Of a stretch of 64,000 nt of DNA, positions 17,174 through 27,150 are shown piece by piece (position 1 is the first letter of the stretch; every line of letters begins with the position of its first letter). A program made the translations under genes and the position numbers. This DNA is from Rhodocytophaga rosea (GTDB lineage Bacteria; Bacteroidota; Bacteroidia; Cytophagales; 172606-1), in assembly GCF_010119975.1 (NCBI RefSeq), contig NZ_CP048222.1, positions 3,118,501-3,182,500 of the forward strand. The letters are read 5' to 3'. The notes beneath the pieces were generated by a model that was not told the origin of the DNA, did no database searches, and was given only the letters and a program-made list of their open reading frames with translations.

Positions 17174-18454
17174 TTACATGGAACTTCCAGGGGCAGCTAA
17201 TTCTGTTCCATCTACATGAGATCCCTTCCGGCTACGTACCCAGAATAACAGGACAGTAAAAGCAATAACCAGAACAATAGGAAAGATTGTCATTGTAAGC
17301 AAAACATTTTGACCTACAGCTAATTCAAGCTCATTTCCTGTTAAACCTGCTGCGGTTTGTTCAGCACGCTCATTATCAATCCAATTGCCGATAAATGGAT
17401 TAAAAATAGAATTTGAAAACATACCCATACCCCCTACAATGGACATACCCAGGGCACCACTTTTTGGAATGCGCTCAGCCACAAAACCGATCATAGTAGG
17501 CCAGAAATAACATAAACCAATGGCGTAGATTACGGCAGCAAGGTAAGCCAGCGGACCAGTTACGGTGCTGAACAAATAAATACCAATGAGCGTAAAAATT
17601 GCTCCACCCAACAATACACCAGTCTGGTCAAGCCTGTGGATAAGGGGACCACCAAAGTACCGGCCAAATGCCATTAAGAAAGCAACCAAGGCGGCAATAT
17701 ATAATGGTTCAACTCCGCTCTGTGCTAAAACCAACGTATACCATTGCGATGGACCAAATTCAGAGATAGCTGTAAATGCCATTAAGATAGCTATAAATAT
17801 AAATAGCGGAGTAGCCATTGCCCGTAAGTTCTGAGCTAAAGAAGTAGACTCAGCCACTTTGGCTTTTGGGAATGTTTGCCCGAAGAATAGGAAAGCATAG
17901 ATCACAGTTGGAATTATAATCACCAATATCTGAGCTTGCCAAGGTAATGCGGCATCGGTCATAAATTTGGAAATCAAAAAGCCCAGAAACAGACTTCCCG
18001 GAAACCACATATGAAAGCGGTTCAGCATTTTATTCATTTTTTCTCCTGAATACATATCTGCAATCATCGGATTGCAGGCTGCCTCAGTACAACCATTACC
18101 AATGCCAATAAGGAGTGTAGAGATGAGCAATGTTGCAAATCCCCCTGCAAGAAGGGTAAGTAAAATACCCAATGCGTGGCAAACAAAAGCAACCTGCATA
18201 ATGATTTTTGGACCAATAGAGTAATATACTAAGCCTCCGATGATCATGGAGATAGGAAAGCCTAAAAACCACATGGAATTAATAAAGCCTAATTGCTCAG
18301 CTGAAAGTCCGTATTCAGCACCTAATTGTGGTAGTATACCAGCCCGGATACTAAAAGAAAAGCCTGTGGTAATGAGTGCGAAACAACTCCCATAAAATAG
18401 GCGATCTGCATTTACAGCTGATGTTTGTGTGCTAATTGCTGTTGCCATAATCAA
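17174..18454 (-). CDS. MFS transporter, sugar/FucP-like
   Basis: A 426-residue major facilitator with about 12 membrane helices. Residues 40-80 (QLGFINSMWFLGFPISMIIG) and the later GIGNGCTEAACNP segment are MFS features; the general composition resembles the sugar-type transporters often placed next to Bacteroidota carbohydrate genes. A basic C-terminal tail (RSRKGSHVDG) is cytoplasmic. It is upstream of the ABC genes on the same strand and separated from them by a hairpin. Substrate is unknown. Translation could also start two codons later (M3). Confidence 0.8.
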   Translation of the reverse strand: MIMATAISTQTSAVNADRLFYGSCFALITTGFSFSIRAGILPQLGAEYGLSAEQLGFINSMWFLGFPISMIIGGLVYYSIGPKIIMQVAFVCHALGILLTLLAGGFATLLISTLLIGIGNGCTEAACNPMIADMYSGEKMNKMLNRFHMWFPGSLFLGFLISKFMTDAALPWQAQILVIIIPTVIYAFLFFGQTFPKAKVAESTSLAQNLRAMATPLFIFIAILMAFTAISEFGPSQWYTLVLAQSGVEPLYIAALVAFLMAFGRYFGGPLIHRLDQTGVLLGGAIFTLIGIYLFSTVTGPLAYLAAVIYAIGLCYFWPTMIGFVAERIPKSGALGMSIVGGMGMFSNSIFNPFIGNWIDNERAEQTAAGLTGNELELAVGQNVLLTMTIFPIVLVIAFTVLLFWVRSRKGSHVDGTELAAPGSSM

Positions 18455-18980
18455 AAGTTTAGAAAAGGATAGGTTTAAAATGTAGAACTATAGACAAATG
18501 ATACTATTAAAAGATTTTAAAAAATTAAGTCAATTATATGAATTTTTGATAAATAAACATAGATATTCAATAATTTTATCTATAAAAAATTATCTTTTTC
18601 TAATGAGAAAGAAGGAACCATCTATTTATTGCTCTCCATAAAGCTTTATTTGGTAAACAGTTAAGAAAATATCAATTCGTCCAGTAAGCATCAGTTGAGC
18701 TATTTTGAGCATATTCATGCCGCCAAAATATTTATAAAAACATTGCTTGAATTTATTCAGGTTATAGATGAACGTAACCAAAGTAAATCAGCGGGCAATT
18801 ATGGATATAGAAATAATCATATTGCTTACTAAACGCATACTTCATCTGCAACCCCATTTATATCGTACGTAGACTGATTGAAAAGTTCAGTTTTTTCCTA
18901 TGCTGTCTATAGGAAGAAAGACACTCATCTTCTGAATCAGAAAAAATTAAAATAACTTGCAGGCAGACTACCAGCGTGCC
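18455..18980. other. AT-rich intergenic region
   Basis: About 525 bases between divergent MFS and PAP2 genes. It is strongly AT-rich and probably carries both promoters. A short open segment on the minus strand (about 18640-18790) has no recognised protein features. I see no RNA gene or clear operator. Confidence 0.5.
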
Positions 18981-19664
18981 ATGATTAAGTTGTTTCAGCG
19001 CAATACTGCCTTTTTTCTGCCTTACCTGTTTTTTCTATTAATTGGAGCTATCCTTCAGTTACTTTATTCAAAGGAGGAGATTTTTTTATACATCAATGGC
19101 AATTACCATACAGCGGCTGATTATTTCTTCCAGTACCTGACACACATCGGAGATGGAGTTTTTTATGTAGGGGTTATCCTTTTTCTGGCTGCATTTAGCC
19201 TTAGAAAAGCCTTGATTGCCTTAGGCTGTTTTATCAGCAGTTCATTATTTTCTCAATTACTAAAAAAGCTTGTTTTTTTGGATGAATTACGCCCTAAAGC
19301 ATTTTTTGAACACAAAAATATCTCCCTTCACACGATTGAAGGCCTGACCGTTCATTCTTTTAACAGTTTCCCATCCGGACATGCCACCACGGCATTTTCA
19401 GTTTTTTGCTTATTGAGCATATTGCTTAAAAATAAACAAATGGGCTATTTGTGGTTTGTATTAGCCTTACTGGCTGCTTATTCGAGAATCTATTTATCAC
19501 AGCATTTTTTCGCAGATGTATATGCCGGTTCGTTGATAGGAGTTGGTACGACACTGCTTGTCTACTACTGGCTTACTATATATTTTAATAAACGCGACTT
19601 TCCATGGCAATCCAAAGGTTTTCTGGATTATATAGACGAAAGAAAAAAGCAGGCGGCTAAATAA
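18981..19664 (+). CDS. PAP2-family membrane phosphatase
   Basis: A 227-residue integral membrane protein with about six helices. The three PAP2 signature segments are present: K...DELRPK around residues 95-106, PSGHATTAFS (131-140) and SRIYLSQHFFADV (168-180) with catalytic histidines. Such proteins remove phosphate from lipid substrates such as undecaprenyl pyrophosphate, phosphatidic acid or lipid A. The ATG at 18981 is chosen over a TTG at 18957 because the hydrophobic start begins there. Confidence 0.9.
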   Translation: MIKLFQRNTAFFLPYLFFLLIGAILQLLYSKEEIFLYINGNYHTAADYFFQYLTHIGDGVFYVGVILFLAAFSLRKALIALGCFISSSLFSQLLKKLVFLDELRPKAFFEHKNISLHTIEGLTVHSFNSFPSGHATTAFSVFCLLSILLKNKQMGYLWFVLALLAAYSRIYLSQHFFADVYAGSLIGVGTTLLVYYWLTIYFNKRDFPWQSKGFLDYIDERKKQAAK

Positions 19665-19824
19665 AATATCCTTTCCAGCCTACTTTTTTATTAACATACT
19701 ACCATCTGTTTGTAAGCGCAAGGCAATGTCACAGCAATAAAATTGATTTTTTCGTGTTATTAAAAGATAAATTTTATGCAGTCTGTCGAATTACATTTAC
19801 TTTTGCAGCTTAAAACGAACACCT

Positions 19825-20685
19825 GTGAACACTATCCTGAAAGACAAAGAAACCATCTTTGATTTCCAGACATGGAATGCTTCTCTGGCTGAAAATAACC
19901 CCAGATACAGGCAGGCACAGCCTTATCCACATATTGTATTAAATAATTTTCTGGAAGAATGGGCGGCTGAGAAAGCGCTCAGTGAATTTCCGGCCGTGAA
20001 AGATGCTGGCTGGATTCATTATGTACAGGTAAATGAGAAAAAGCATGGACTTAATAAAATGGATATGCTTCCCCTCTTCATTAAGCAGCTTATTCAGGAA
20101 CTGAATTCATCACCATTTTTAGAGTTTATAAGCAAACTTACCGGCATAAAAAACCTTGTGCCCGATGATATGCTGGAAGGAGGAGGTCTGCATCAGTCGA
20201 AAAGAGGTGGGTTTTTGAATGTTCATGCTGATTTTACTGTACATCCGCATAAACGAAACTGGCGCCGCCGGGTGAATTTGCTTATCTATCTAAATAAAGA
20301 CTGGAAACCAGATTATAAAGGAGACCTGGAATTATGGGACCGGCAAATGAAAGGACACCAGCAGAAAATCAGCACTGTATTTAACCGCTGTGTTATTTTT
20401 AATACAGACGAAGATTCCTACCACCGCTTGCCTGATGCGATTGAGTGTCCGGAAGATATAATGCGCAAGTCGATCGCCTTATATTATTTTACAGAGGAAA
20501 AGATTACGCCGAAGCTGCGGCCTACCAATTATCAAGCCCGGCCACAGGATGGCGCTAAATCTGCGTTGATTTATTTAGATAAAAAACTGATTGCCGGATA
20601 TACATTTATAAAAAGTACCTTTGGTATCAATGATGATTTTGTGAGCCGTATGCTGATTCTGCTGAACAGAAAGAAATATACGTAA
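19825..20685 (+). CDS. 2-oxoglutarate/Fe(II)-dependent oxygenase family protein
   Basis: A 286-residue protein starting at a GTG. The double-stranded beta-helix is recognisable by the iron ligands His-x-Asp in NVHADF and a distal His in SYHRLPD, followed by RKSIALYYF, whose Arg would bind 2-oxoglutarate. Similar proteins occur near glycan or lipid modification genes in many phyla; the substrate is unknown. A possible -7 element (TACTTTTG, 19798-19805) precedes it. Neighbours are a PAP2 phosphatase and an ArnT-like glycosyltransferase. Confidence 0.82.
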   Translation: MNTILKDKETIFDFQTWNASLAENNPRYRQAQPYPHIVLNNFLEEWAAEKALSEFPAVKDAGWIHYVQVNEKKHGLNKMDMLPLFIKQLIQELNSSPFLEFISKLTGIKNLVPDDMLEGGGLHQSKRGGFLNVHADFTVHPHKRNWRRRVNLLIYLNKDWKPDYKGDLELWDRQMKGHQQKISTVFNRCVIFNTDEDSYHRLPDAIECPEDIMRKSIALYYFTEEKITPKLRPTNYQARPQDGAKSALIYLDKKLIAGYTFIKSTFGINDDFVSRMLILLNRKKYT

Positions 20686-20853
20686 CACAAAGCAGTTGAC
20701 AGAAGTTAGCCGGTAGATGCCTGTAGAATAATAGGAAAGGTTAATTGGCTGTATTTGTTGGGCCTATGAATCTGCCTGGGCTTATTTTTATGATATAAAT
20801 AGCGTAACACCTTTGAATAGCGCTTATTTTTCACTGAAACCCTTAACCCTGTT

Positions 20854-22515
20854 TTGTCGCCTAAAGTTATATATTCGATCATTATTGGCCTGCTGGCAGC
20901 TTTGTTTTTTCTGCCTTTTCTGGGTGGCGTACATTTATTCGACTGGGATGAGATTAATTTTGCGGAATGTGCCCGGGAAATGATCATACTGAAAGATTAT
21001 CTGCGGATATATATAAACTATGAACCTTTCTGGGAAAAACCCCCTCTATTCATATGGATGCAAGCCTTTTCCATGAAAATATTTGGTGTGGGTGAATATG
21101 CAGCGAGGTTTCCCAATGCTGTTTGCGGCATTCTTACCCTTATTGTGCTATTTTTAATTGGGAATAAGCTCTACGATAAAAAATTCGGACTATTCTGGGC
21201 TGGCGCTTATGGAGGGTCTATATTACCGCACTTGTATTTTAAGTCTGGTATCATCGATCCGTTTTTTAATCTATTCATCTTTCTGGCGATTTACCTGCTT
21301 ATTCTTTTTTACTGGAAGAAAGACAGCTATTCCAATATTTTTCTGCCTAAAAATGCCTATTTATACCTGATCAGTGGTGGTATCATTCTGGGCTTAGCTA
21401 TTCTGACAAAAGGCCCGGCAGCTTATATTATTGTATGCCTGACTTTATTTATTTACTGGATTCTGCAGAAATTCCGGTTCTATATAAATATACTACATTT
21501 CCTGTTGTTCACAGTTTCGGCTACCCTTGTCACCCTTATTTGGTATGGGGTAGAAACTGCTGTTCACGGTCCTTTTTTTATTAATGAGTTTTTTACATAC
21601 CAGTACCGTTTGTTTAGTACGCCTGATGCTGGCCATGCAGGTTTTCCGGGATACCATTTTGTAGTGTTGCTGATTGGTTGTTTTCCGGCATCCATTTTCT
21701 GCATCCGGGCATTTGGCAAGCAAGACCAACCGTACATATACCAGCGGGATTTTAGAATATGGATGATCATTCTCTTCTGGGTGGTGCTGATTTTGTTTAC
21801 CATTGTAAAATCCAAAATTGTCCATTACTCCTCTATGTGTTATTTCCCGCTTACCTACCTGGCAGCACTCACCATGTACCAGATTACCGAGCGGAAAATT
21901 GCTTTTACCAACTGGATGAAATATAGCCTGATTGCCATTGGAGGATTATTTTGTTTAGCAACTCTTGTACTCCCTTTTGTGGGAATGAAGGTTGAGCTAT
22001 TAGCTCCTTTATTTAGCAAGGATCCTTTTGCAAAGGCCAATCTGGCTGCCCATGTAAACTGGACAGGATTTGAATCGATTGCCGGATTATTTCTTTTTCT
22101 GGTATTGGGTTTAAGTATCAAATGGCTCTTACAAAAAAAATATGACCAGGGATTTGGAACCCTGTATATCGGAACAGCCATGTTTGTAATGCTTACCCTG
22201 ATCTTTTTTATAGGCAGGATAGAGCTTTATTCCCAGGGAGCAGCCATACGTTTTTTTGAAAGTTTACAAGGAAAAGATGTATATGTAATTACAGATGGAT
22301 ATAAGAGTTATGCGCAGTTATTCTATAGCCGAAAACCTCCGGTAACCAATCCTAAAAGTTATGATTATGATTGGCTGCTCCGTGGCGATATAGATAAAGA
22401 TGTCTACTTTGTTACGAAAGTAGACCGGAAAAAAGAACTGGAAACGATGGAAGGTCTGGAAAAACTGGGTAGCGAAAATGGCTTTGTTTTTTACCGCCGG
22501 AAAGCTAAGAAATAA
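20854..22515 (+). CDS. ArnT/PMT-like membrane glycosyltransferase (GT-C)
   Basis: A 553-residue protein with about 11-12 membrane helices. A conserved acidic pair in the first periplasmic loop (FDWDEINFAE) and the adjacent FWEKPPLFIW segment are hallmarks of the ArnT/PMT_2 family, which moves a sugar from a polyprenyl-phosphate donor to a lipid or protein acceptor. A soluble tail follows the last helix. No ATG precedes the conserved start in frame, so a TTG at 20854 is used. Its stop overlaps the end of the convergent GT2 gene by 11 bases. Acceptor is unknown. Confidence 0.85.
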   Translation: MSPKVIYSIIIGLLAALFFLPFLGGVHLFDWDEINFAECAREMIILKDYLRIYINYEPFWEKPPLFIWMQAFSMKIFGVGEYAARFPNAVCGILTLIVLFLIGNKLYDKKFGLFWAGAYGGSILPHLYFKSGIIDPFFNLFIFLAIYLLILFYWKKDSYSNIFLPKNAYLYLISGGIILGLAILTKGPAAYIIVCLTLFIYWILQKFRFYINILHFLLFTVSATLVTLIWYGVETAVHGPFFINEFFTYQYRLFSTPDAGHAGFPGYHFVVLLIGCFPASIFCIRAFGKQDQPYIYQRDFRIWMIILFWVVLILFTIVKSKIVHYSSMCYFPLTYLAALTMYQITERKIAFTNWMKYSLIAIGGLFCLATLVLPFVGMKVELLAPLFSKDPFAKANLAAHVNWTGFESIAGLFLFLVLGLSIKWLLQKKYDQGFGTLYIGTAMFVMLTLIFFIGRIELYSQGAAIRFFESLQGKDVYVITDGYKSYAQLFYSRKPPVTNPKSYDYDWLLRGDIDKDVYFVTKVDRKKELETMEGLEKLGSENGFVFYRRKAKK

Positions 22516-23248
22516 GTGGTTTCCAACGCATAATGCCTAATTTGGTAAGCATATAAAATAACGATACTTTCAGCACACCTACGCCATAGGTAACACTTCT
22601 GGAAAAATTAATGGAAGAAGCCTCTTCAAAATATTTGGTAGGACAGGTAACTTCTGCAATCTGAAAGCCTTTATAGAAGATCTGCGCAATCATTTCATTA
22701 TCGAAAATAAAGTCATCGGAATTGTGGCTCAGATCGATACATTGTAGTACTTCTGCAGAAAAAGCCCGGTAGCCAGTATGGTATTCAGATAATTTCTGAT
22801 TCATCAGCGTATTTTGGGCGAAAGTAAGAAAGCGGTTGGAGATATATTTATACAAAGGCATCCCTCCTTTTAAGGCGCCTTTTCCCAGAATGCGCGAGCC
22901 AAACACTACCGGATACAATTCCTGGCCAATAATGGATACCATAGCCGTAATCAGTTTGGGTGTATACTGATAATCCGGATGCAGCATCACCACAATATCA
23001 GCACCAAGTTCCATAGCTTTTTTGTAGCACGTTTTCTGGTTTCCTCCATAACCTGTGTTTTTCTCGTGCCGTATCCGGTGAACAATACCTATTCTTCGGC
23101 CTACTTCCATTGTATTATCCCGGCTGGCATCATCTACCAGTACGACTTCATCTACAATATCGAAGGGAATTTCGCGGTAGGTTTGTTCTAAAGTGAGGGC
23201 TGCATTATAGGCAGGTAATACAATTACTACTTTCTTTCCGTTATACAT
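22505..23248 (-). CDS. Family 2 glycosyltransferase (dolichol-phosphate mannosyltransferase-like)
   Basis: A 247-residue GT-A enzyme. The nucleotide-binding start VVIVLPAYNAALTLEQT, DEVVLVDDASRDNT and the metal-binding region MLHPDYQYTP are typical of polyprenyl-phosphate sugar transferases. A C-terminal segment (FSRSVTYGVGVLKVSLFYML) may be a membrane-associating helix. It faces the ArnT-like GT-C enzyme and may produce the polyprenyl-phosphate sugar that enzyme uses; this is an inference from position. Confidence 0.88.
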   Translation of the reverse strand: MYNGKKVVIVLPAYNAALTLEQTYREIPFDIVDEVVLVDDASRDNTMEVGRRIGIVHRIRHEKNTGYGGNQKTCYKKAMELGADIVVMLHPDYQYTPKLITAMVSIIGQELYPVVFGSRILGKGALKGGMPLYKYISNRFLTFAQNTLMNQKLSEYHTGYRAFSAEVLQCIDLSHNSDDFIFDNEMIAQIFYKGFQIAEVTCPTKYFEEASSINFSRSVTYGVGVLKVSLFYMLTKLGIMRWKPLIS

Positions 23249-23468
23249 AGGGCAAAACTAAATAAACTAGAACCTTTTTACAACCAAAATCCTATTATGC
23301 CAGTGCATACCATTACAGGCTACAAAAAAATATTCTGAAATATATCTTATAAAAGCCAGGCAGAGTTTCTTATATACGCATAGGATTTGAAAAATTATCT
23401 TTTACTTTGTCATATGATATTACTTCTCATGCAGGGAAGGAATATACTCTCATACACGTAGCTGGGTA

Positions 23469-24575
23469 ATGATCTCTAACGAAATTATCTTTTTTAGTGC
23501 TTTTTTGGCATTTATTCTGGGAATGCTCCTGCTGGACCTGGGTGTTTTCAGCAGGAAAAATCATATTGTTTCCTTTAAAGAAGCAGGAATCTGGAGTGCC
23601 GTATGGATAACTTTTGCCCTTATTTTTTACTTCATCATTCGAACGCATGGTGACTTGATTCATGGCGTTGAGAATTTTGATGACCTGAAAGTAATACAGC
23701 AACGGTATGCGGAGGAGATTACCCTATATCCGGATGACTTTGAAAGAAGCCTGGAAAGCTACCGCAGCAACATGGCACTCGAGTTTATTACTGGTTATCT
23801 GGTAGAATATGCCTTATCAGTAGATAATATCTTTGTCATCATCATGATTTTTACCTCTTTCGGTGTACGGGAGAAGTACTATAAAAAAGTATTATTCTGG
23901 GGCATTTTGGGTGCGTTGATCATGCGCTTCCTTTTCATATTTGCTGCCTCCTCCCTGATTTTGAAAGCCGGATGGGTACTGTACCTGTTTGGGGCATTTT
24001 TGGTTTTTACAGGTGTTCAGATGTACCTCAACCGCAATAAAGAAGACAAAATAGAACCACAGGAACATCCGGTAGTAAAGTTTGCGTCCAGGTATTTTGC
24101 TGTGGTTCCCAGATATGTGAACGACAGGTTTTTTGTGCGGAAACGCGGAAAACTCATGCTGACTCCCCTGTTTGTAGTGGTACTCATTATCGAATTTACC
24201 GACCTTATTTTTGCTGTTGACTCCGTTCCTGCCGTTTTCGCCGTTACTACTGACCCATATGTTGTATTTTTCTCGAACATATTCGCCATTATGGGTCTGC
24301 GTTCCATGTTCTTTTTCCTGGCCAATGTTATGCATTTGTTCCACTACCTGAAAGTCGGGCTGGCTGTTTTACTGATGTTTATCGGAACTAAAATGCTGGC
24401 ACATTCTTACCTGAAGGAAATTGGCTTCAAGACACAATATTCTCTCTATATTATTATTGGCATTCTATTAATTAGTGTATTGGCATCTCTGGTATTTCCA
24501 GCCAAACCAAAAGAAGACCCTGAACAATCCTCTGAAAAACCTTCTTCTGCACCAAAAAAAACTATTAAACATTAA
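23469..24575 (+). CDS. TerC/Alx-family membrane protein
   Basis: A 368-residue protein with about nine membrane helices. The TerC hallmarks are seen: an acidic and small-residue helix ALSVDNIFVI and a second pair LIIEFTDLIFAVDSVPAVFAVT, with charged residues in the membrane. TerC and Alx export manganese and help metalation of secreted enzymes. A soluble extra loop at about 60-100 (DDLKVIQQRYAEEITL...) is common in Bacteroidota members. No manganese riboswitch was found upstream. An excellent terminator follows. Confidence 0.9.
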   Translation: MISNEIIFFSAFLAFILGMLLLDLGVFSRKNHIVSFKEAGIWSAVWITFALIFYFIIRTHGDLIHGVENFDDLKVIQQRYAEEITLYPDDFERSLESYRSNMALEFITGYLVEYALSVDNIFVIIMIFTSFGVREKYYKKVLFWGILGALIMRFLFIFAASSLILKAGWVLYLFGAFLVFTGVQMYLNRNKEDKIEPQEHPVVKFASRYFAVVPRYVNDRFFVRKRGKLMLTPLFVVVLIIEFTDLIFAVDSVPAVFAVTTDPYVVFFSNIFAIMGLRSMFFFLANVMHLFHYLKVGLAVLLMFIGTKMLAHSYLKEIGFKTQYSLYIIIGILLISVLASLVFPAKPKEDPEQSSEKPSSAPKKTIKH

Positions 24576-24583
24576 AAATACAA

Positions 24584-24626
24584 TCAACAAAAAAGCCTGG
24601 TATCACTACGCAGGCTTTTTTGTTGA
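24584..24626. terminator. Strong bidirectional terminator
   Basis: A perfect 16-bp stem (24584-24599 with 24611-24626) and 11-base loop, with A- and T-tracts in its arms. It separates terC and convergent gldC. Confidence 0.9.
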
Positions 24627-24667
24627 TGAACAGATTAAGCAGTCTATACCTATATAGATACCCTGTA

Positions 24668-25012
24668 TTAGCTATTTTCTTTCTTCAACTCTTCTTCCAG
24701 GTTTTTTGAAAGTGTCCGGCACAGATCATCAATGGCTCCAGCCATTTTTTCGTCGCCAGTAGCTGTACGCAACGCATCAGCCATTCCGCTAATGGTTTCT
24801 ATATAAAAACGTTTCATCTCACCGATTGGCATTTCCTTGGTCCACAGGTCGATTTTCAGGGTATTCTGGTGAAAATGGTCCCACAAGGCAATGGAGATAG
24901 CTTTGGTTTCCTCCAGGCCTTCATTCGGATTATCGGTAGCATCCCAGAATATTTTTTCAGGAATATTTTTATTATCTAATTCTATATTGAATATAATTTC
25001 TGACTTTTTCAT
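24668..25012 (-). CDS. gldC: Gliding motility protein GldC
   Basis: A 114-residue cytoplasmic protein resembling GldC of Flavobacterium, a small protein that assists the gliding motility/T9SS apparatus in an undefined way. The segments IPEKIFWDATD, EGLEETKAISIALWD and MKRFYIETISGMADALRTATGD match the family. No signal peptide. It is 98 bases upstream of nothing else on the strand; the M48 gene follows it at higher coordinates with its own start. GldB, often its neighbour, is not here. Confidence 0.85.
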   Translation of the reverse strand: MKKSEIIFNIELDNKNIPEKIFWDATDNPNEGLEETKAISIALWDHFHQNTLKIDLWTKEMPIGEMKRFYIETISGMADALRTATGDEKMAGAIDDLCRTLSKNLEEELKKENS

Positions 25013-25110
25013 AACAATAATTGCAAGGTTAAAATTTCCTGCTAGTTACGAATCTATTGTTAAAAATAACAGCTTATCAAGTGTACGCTTATATAACTGC
25101 CAGAGCTTGA

Positions 25111-25935
25111 TTAAGGCAAATAACCTTTAAATGTCTGGTATTGCGTATTGGCTAAAGGACTAGTATTACAGCCTTCTTCCTGGGCTTTCTGTTTGATGGA
25201 TTCAATGCGGTTATCAGGATTGGGGTGTGTACTTAAAAACTCAGGTACCGGAGCACCCTCGCCTTCATTCTGTATTTTCTCAAAAAAACCAGCTGCCCCA
25301 TCCGATTTGTATCCCGTCGGACACAAGTATACGACAGAGGCATCGTCCGCTTCCCGTTCGGCAGCCCGGCTATAACTTAAATTAGCCAGACCTTTCGCAA
25401 TTTCAGTGGCTACATTCTGGTTGCTCCCCAGCACAACATCCAGCAACAATTGAATCCCGTATTGTTTGGTGAGATTATCAGTGGTATGGCGCTTATCGGC
25501 ATGGGCAATCTCATGGCCCATTACCCCAGCCAGCTGGTCTTCGGCATCTAAGTATTTAATAAGCCCGGTATACACATAAATATATCCGCCAGGTGTACAA
25601 AAGGCATTTAATACTTTATCATCCTGAACAATTTTTACTTGCCAGGCAAATTCTTCTTTATACGCTACCTGGCCTGAATTTAAAATTTTAGAAGTAATGG
25701 CTCGTATATACTGGTAAGCTTTTTCATTTTGTCCATTTCTGCCGGTTTCGGGAAGTAAAGGATATCCGGCTGGATTAGCTTCAATTTCAGTACTTACCTG
25801 CTTTCCCAGTTCTACGTCTTGTTCTACGCTAAAAACATTGATACTGCCATCTTTATCACAGGCAGGCAGGACAAAAAGAAGCGCACAAGCATATAAATAA
25901 ATTATGTTTTTCTTAATACTCACTGATACATTCAT
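25111..25935 (-). CDS. M48-family metalloprotease lipoprotein
   Basis: A 274-residue protease. A lipobox ends at Cys26 (FVLPAC), so it is probably anchored as a lipoprotein. The catalytic HEIAH motif lies at 141-145 and the third zinc ligand Glu in READD about 50 residues later. Similar to BepA/LoiP-type envelope proteases that clear misfolded outer membrane proteins; that role is inferred. A loop with STHPNPDNRIESI near the C-terminus is characteristic of this M48 group. Starts at ATG 25935. Confidence 0.9.
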   Translation of the reverse strand: MNVSVSIKKNIIYLYACALLFVLPACDKDGSINVFSVEQDVELGKQVSTEIEANPAGYPLLPETGRNGQNEKAYQYIRAITSKILNSGQVAYKEEFAWQVKIVQDDKVLNAFCTPGGYIYVYTGLIKYLDAEDQLAGVMGHEIAHADKRHTTDNLTKQYGIQLLLDVVLGSNQNVATEIAKGLANLSYSRAAEREADDASVVYLCPTGYKSDGAAGFFEKIQNEGEGAPVPEFLSTHPNPDNRIESIKQKAQEEGCNTSPLANTQYQTFKGYLP

Positions 25936-26204
25936 GTGTTGGATTGTGGACTTTTATCTAATCAATATAAGTTAAACGAAAAGAGCGGCTTTTCTGTTAA
26001 ATCAAATTTCCGCAAAATTGATAATTTCAACGCTAAGTCAAACAGAATATTTACGAGCGGCCTATTTTCATAACATATTTTATTCCCTTATTTTGCAACG
26101 CTTTCCGTATATAAATATTTGCATAATCTGTTGGCTCTTAAGGCCAGCTTCATCATACAAGTATATAATCAATCTAATCATCACTTAACTAAAACATTCC
26201 TCCT

Positions 26205-26993
26205 GTGAATTTAGAAGCCATTTGCAAACAAGTTACTGCTCTGACCAAACAAGTTGGCACGTTTATCTTACAAGAAGCGGCTGCATTCGACATGTCGAAA
26301 TTGGAATATAAAGGTACCAATAATCTGGTTTCGTATGTTGACAAAGAAGCTGAAAAAGCAATTATCAAAGGCTTATCAGGAATATTGCCCGAAGCCGGCT
26401 TTATAGGAGAGGAAGGTACTTCTGAATTCCGTTCCGAAACCACTAACTGGATTATTGATCCGCTGGATGGCACCACCAATTTTATACACAAACTTCCTCC
26501 GTTTGCCATCAGCATTGGTTTGTTACACAAAGGCGAACTGCTGGTAGGGGTTGTACATGAATTAAATCTGGACGAATGTTTTTATGCCTGGAAAGGGGGC
26601 GGTGCTTTCTGTAACGGTAAACCAATTAAAGTATCGCCAGCTACCAAATTAGCTGATAGCCTGATTGCTACCGGCTTTCCCTATGACACCTCTGGCAAAA
26701 TGGAGACCTATATCTCTATTCTCAAAGAGTTTATGCACCGCTCGCATGGCGTACGCCGACTAGGCTCAGCAGCTACCGATTTGGCCTATGTGGCTTGTGG
26801 GCGTTTTGAATCATTTTATGAATTTAATCTCAATGCCTGGGATGTAGCCGGTGGTATCCTTCTGGTGCAGGAGGCAGGAGGTAAAGTAACTGATTTTGCA
26901 GGGGGAGAAGATTATATTTTTAGCGGTAGGGTAATTGCTTCCGGACATATCGGACAGGAAATGCTCGATGTAATTAAGCTGCACTGGAAATAA
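26205..26993 (+). CDS. Inositol monophosphatase-family enzyme
   Basis: A 262-residue enzyme starting at GTG. Metal-binding motifs are clear: GEEG (68-71), IIDPLDGTTNF (84-93, with D85 and D88) and WDVAGGILLVQEAGG near residue 215. Enzymes of this family hydrolyse inositol phosphate, fructose-1,6-bisphosphate or 3'-phosphoadenosine 5'-phosphate; SuhB also assists transcription in enterobacteria. Substrate cannot be set from the sequence, although the SuhB/IMPase type is the closest. A palindromic terminator follows at 27036. Confidence 0.9.
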   Translation: MNLEAICKQVTALTKQVGTFILQEAAAFDMSKLEYKGTNNLVSYVDKEAEKAIIKGLSGILPEAGFIGEEGTSEFRSETTNWIIDPLDGTTNFIHKLPPFAISIGLLHKGELLVGVVHELNLDECFYAWKGGGAFCNGKPIKVSPATKLADSLIATGFPYDTSGKMETYISILKEFMHRSHGVRRLGSAATDLAYVACGRFESFYEFNLNAWDVAGGILLVQEAGGKVTDFAGGEDYIFSGRVIASGHIGQEMLDVIKLHWK

Positions 26994-27035
26994 GCTGTAT
27001 CGAACTAACCTACATACTCTAAATGATCGTAGCGG

Positions 27036-27066
27036 AATCCGGCAATGTACATTGCCGGATTTTGTT
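27036..27066 (+). terminator. Palindromic terminator after the phosphatase gene
   Basis: A perfect 26-base palindrome (27036-27061) with GC-rich centre arms is followed by TTTTGTTG. It can fold into a 11-12 bp stem with a tight loop. Confidence 0.8.
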
Positions 27067-27150
27067 GTCTAGAGCGTTATAGTTTTATAAGTAAACATAC
27101 CCCCAATTGAAGTTTCTCCCTGTATTTTCATTTTTTGACTGTATTCAGGC

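Noticed and set aside
18640-18790. Minus-strand open stretch of about 48 codons, considered as a transposase remnant
   Set aside because: No DDE or other transposase motif can be seen and the stretch is too short to support an assignment.
23249-23468. Possible manganese (yybP-ykoY) riboswitch before terC
   Set aside because: The conserved loops of that riboswitch are not found; the region is AT-rich without clear paired elements.
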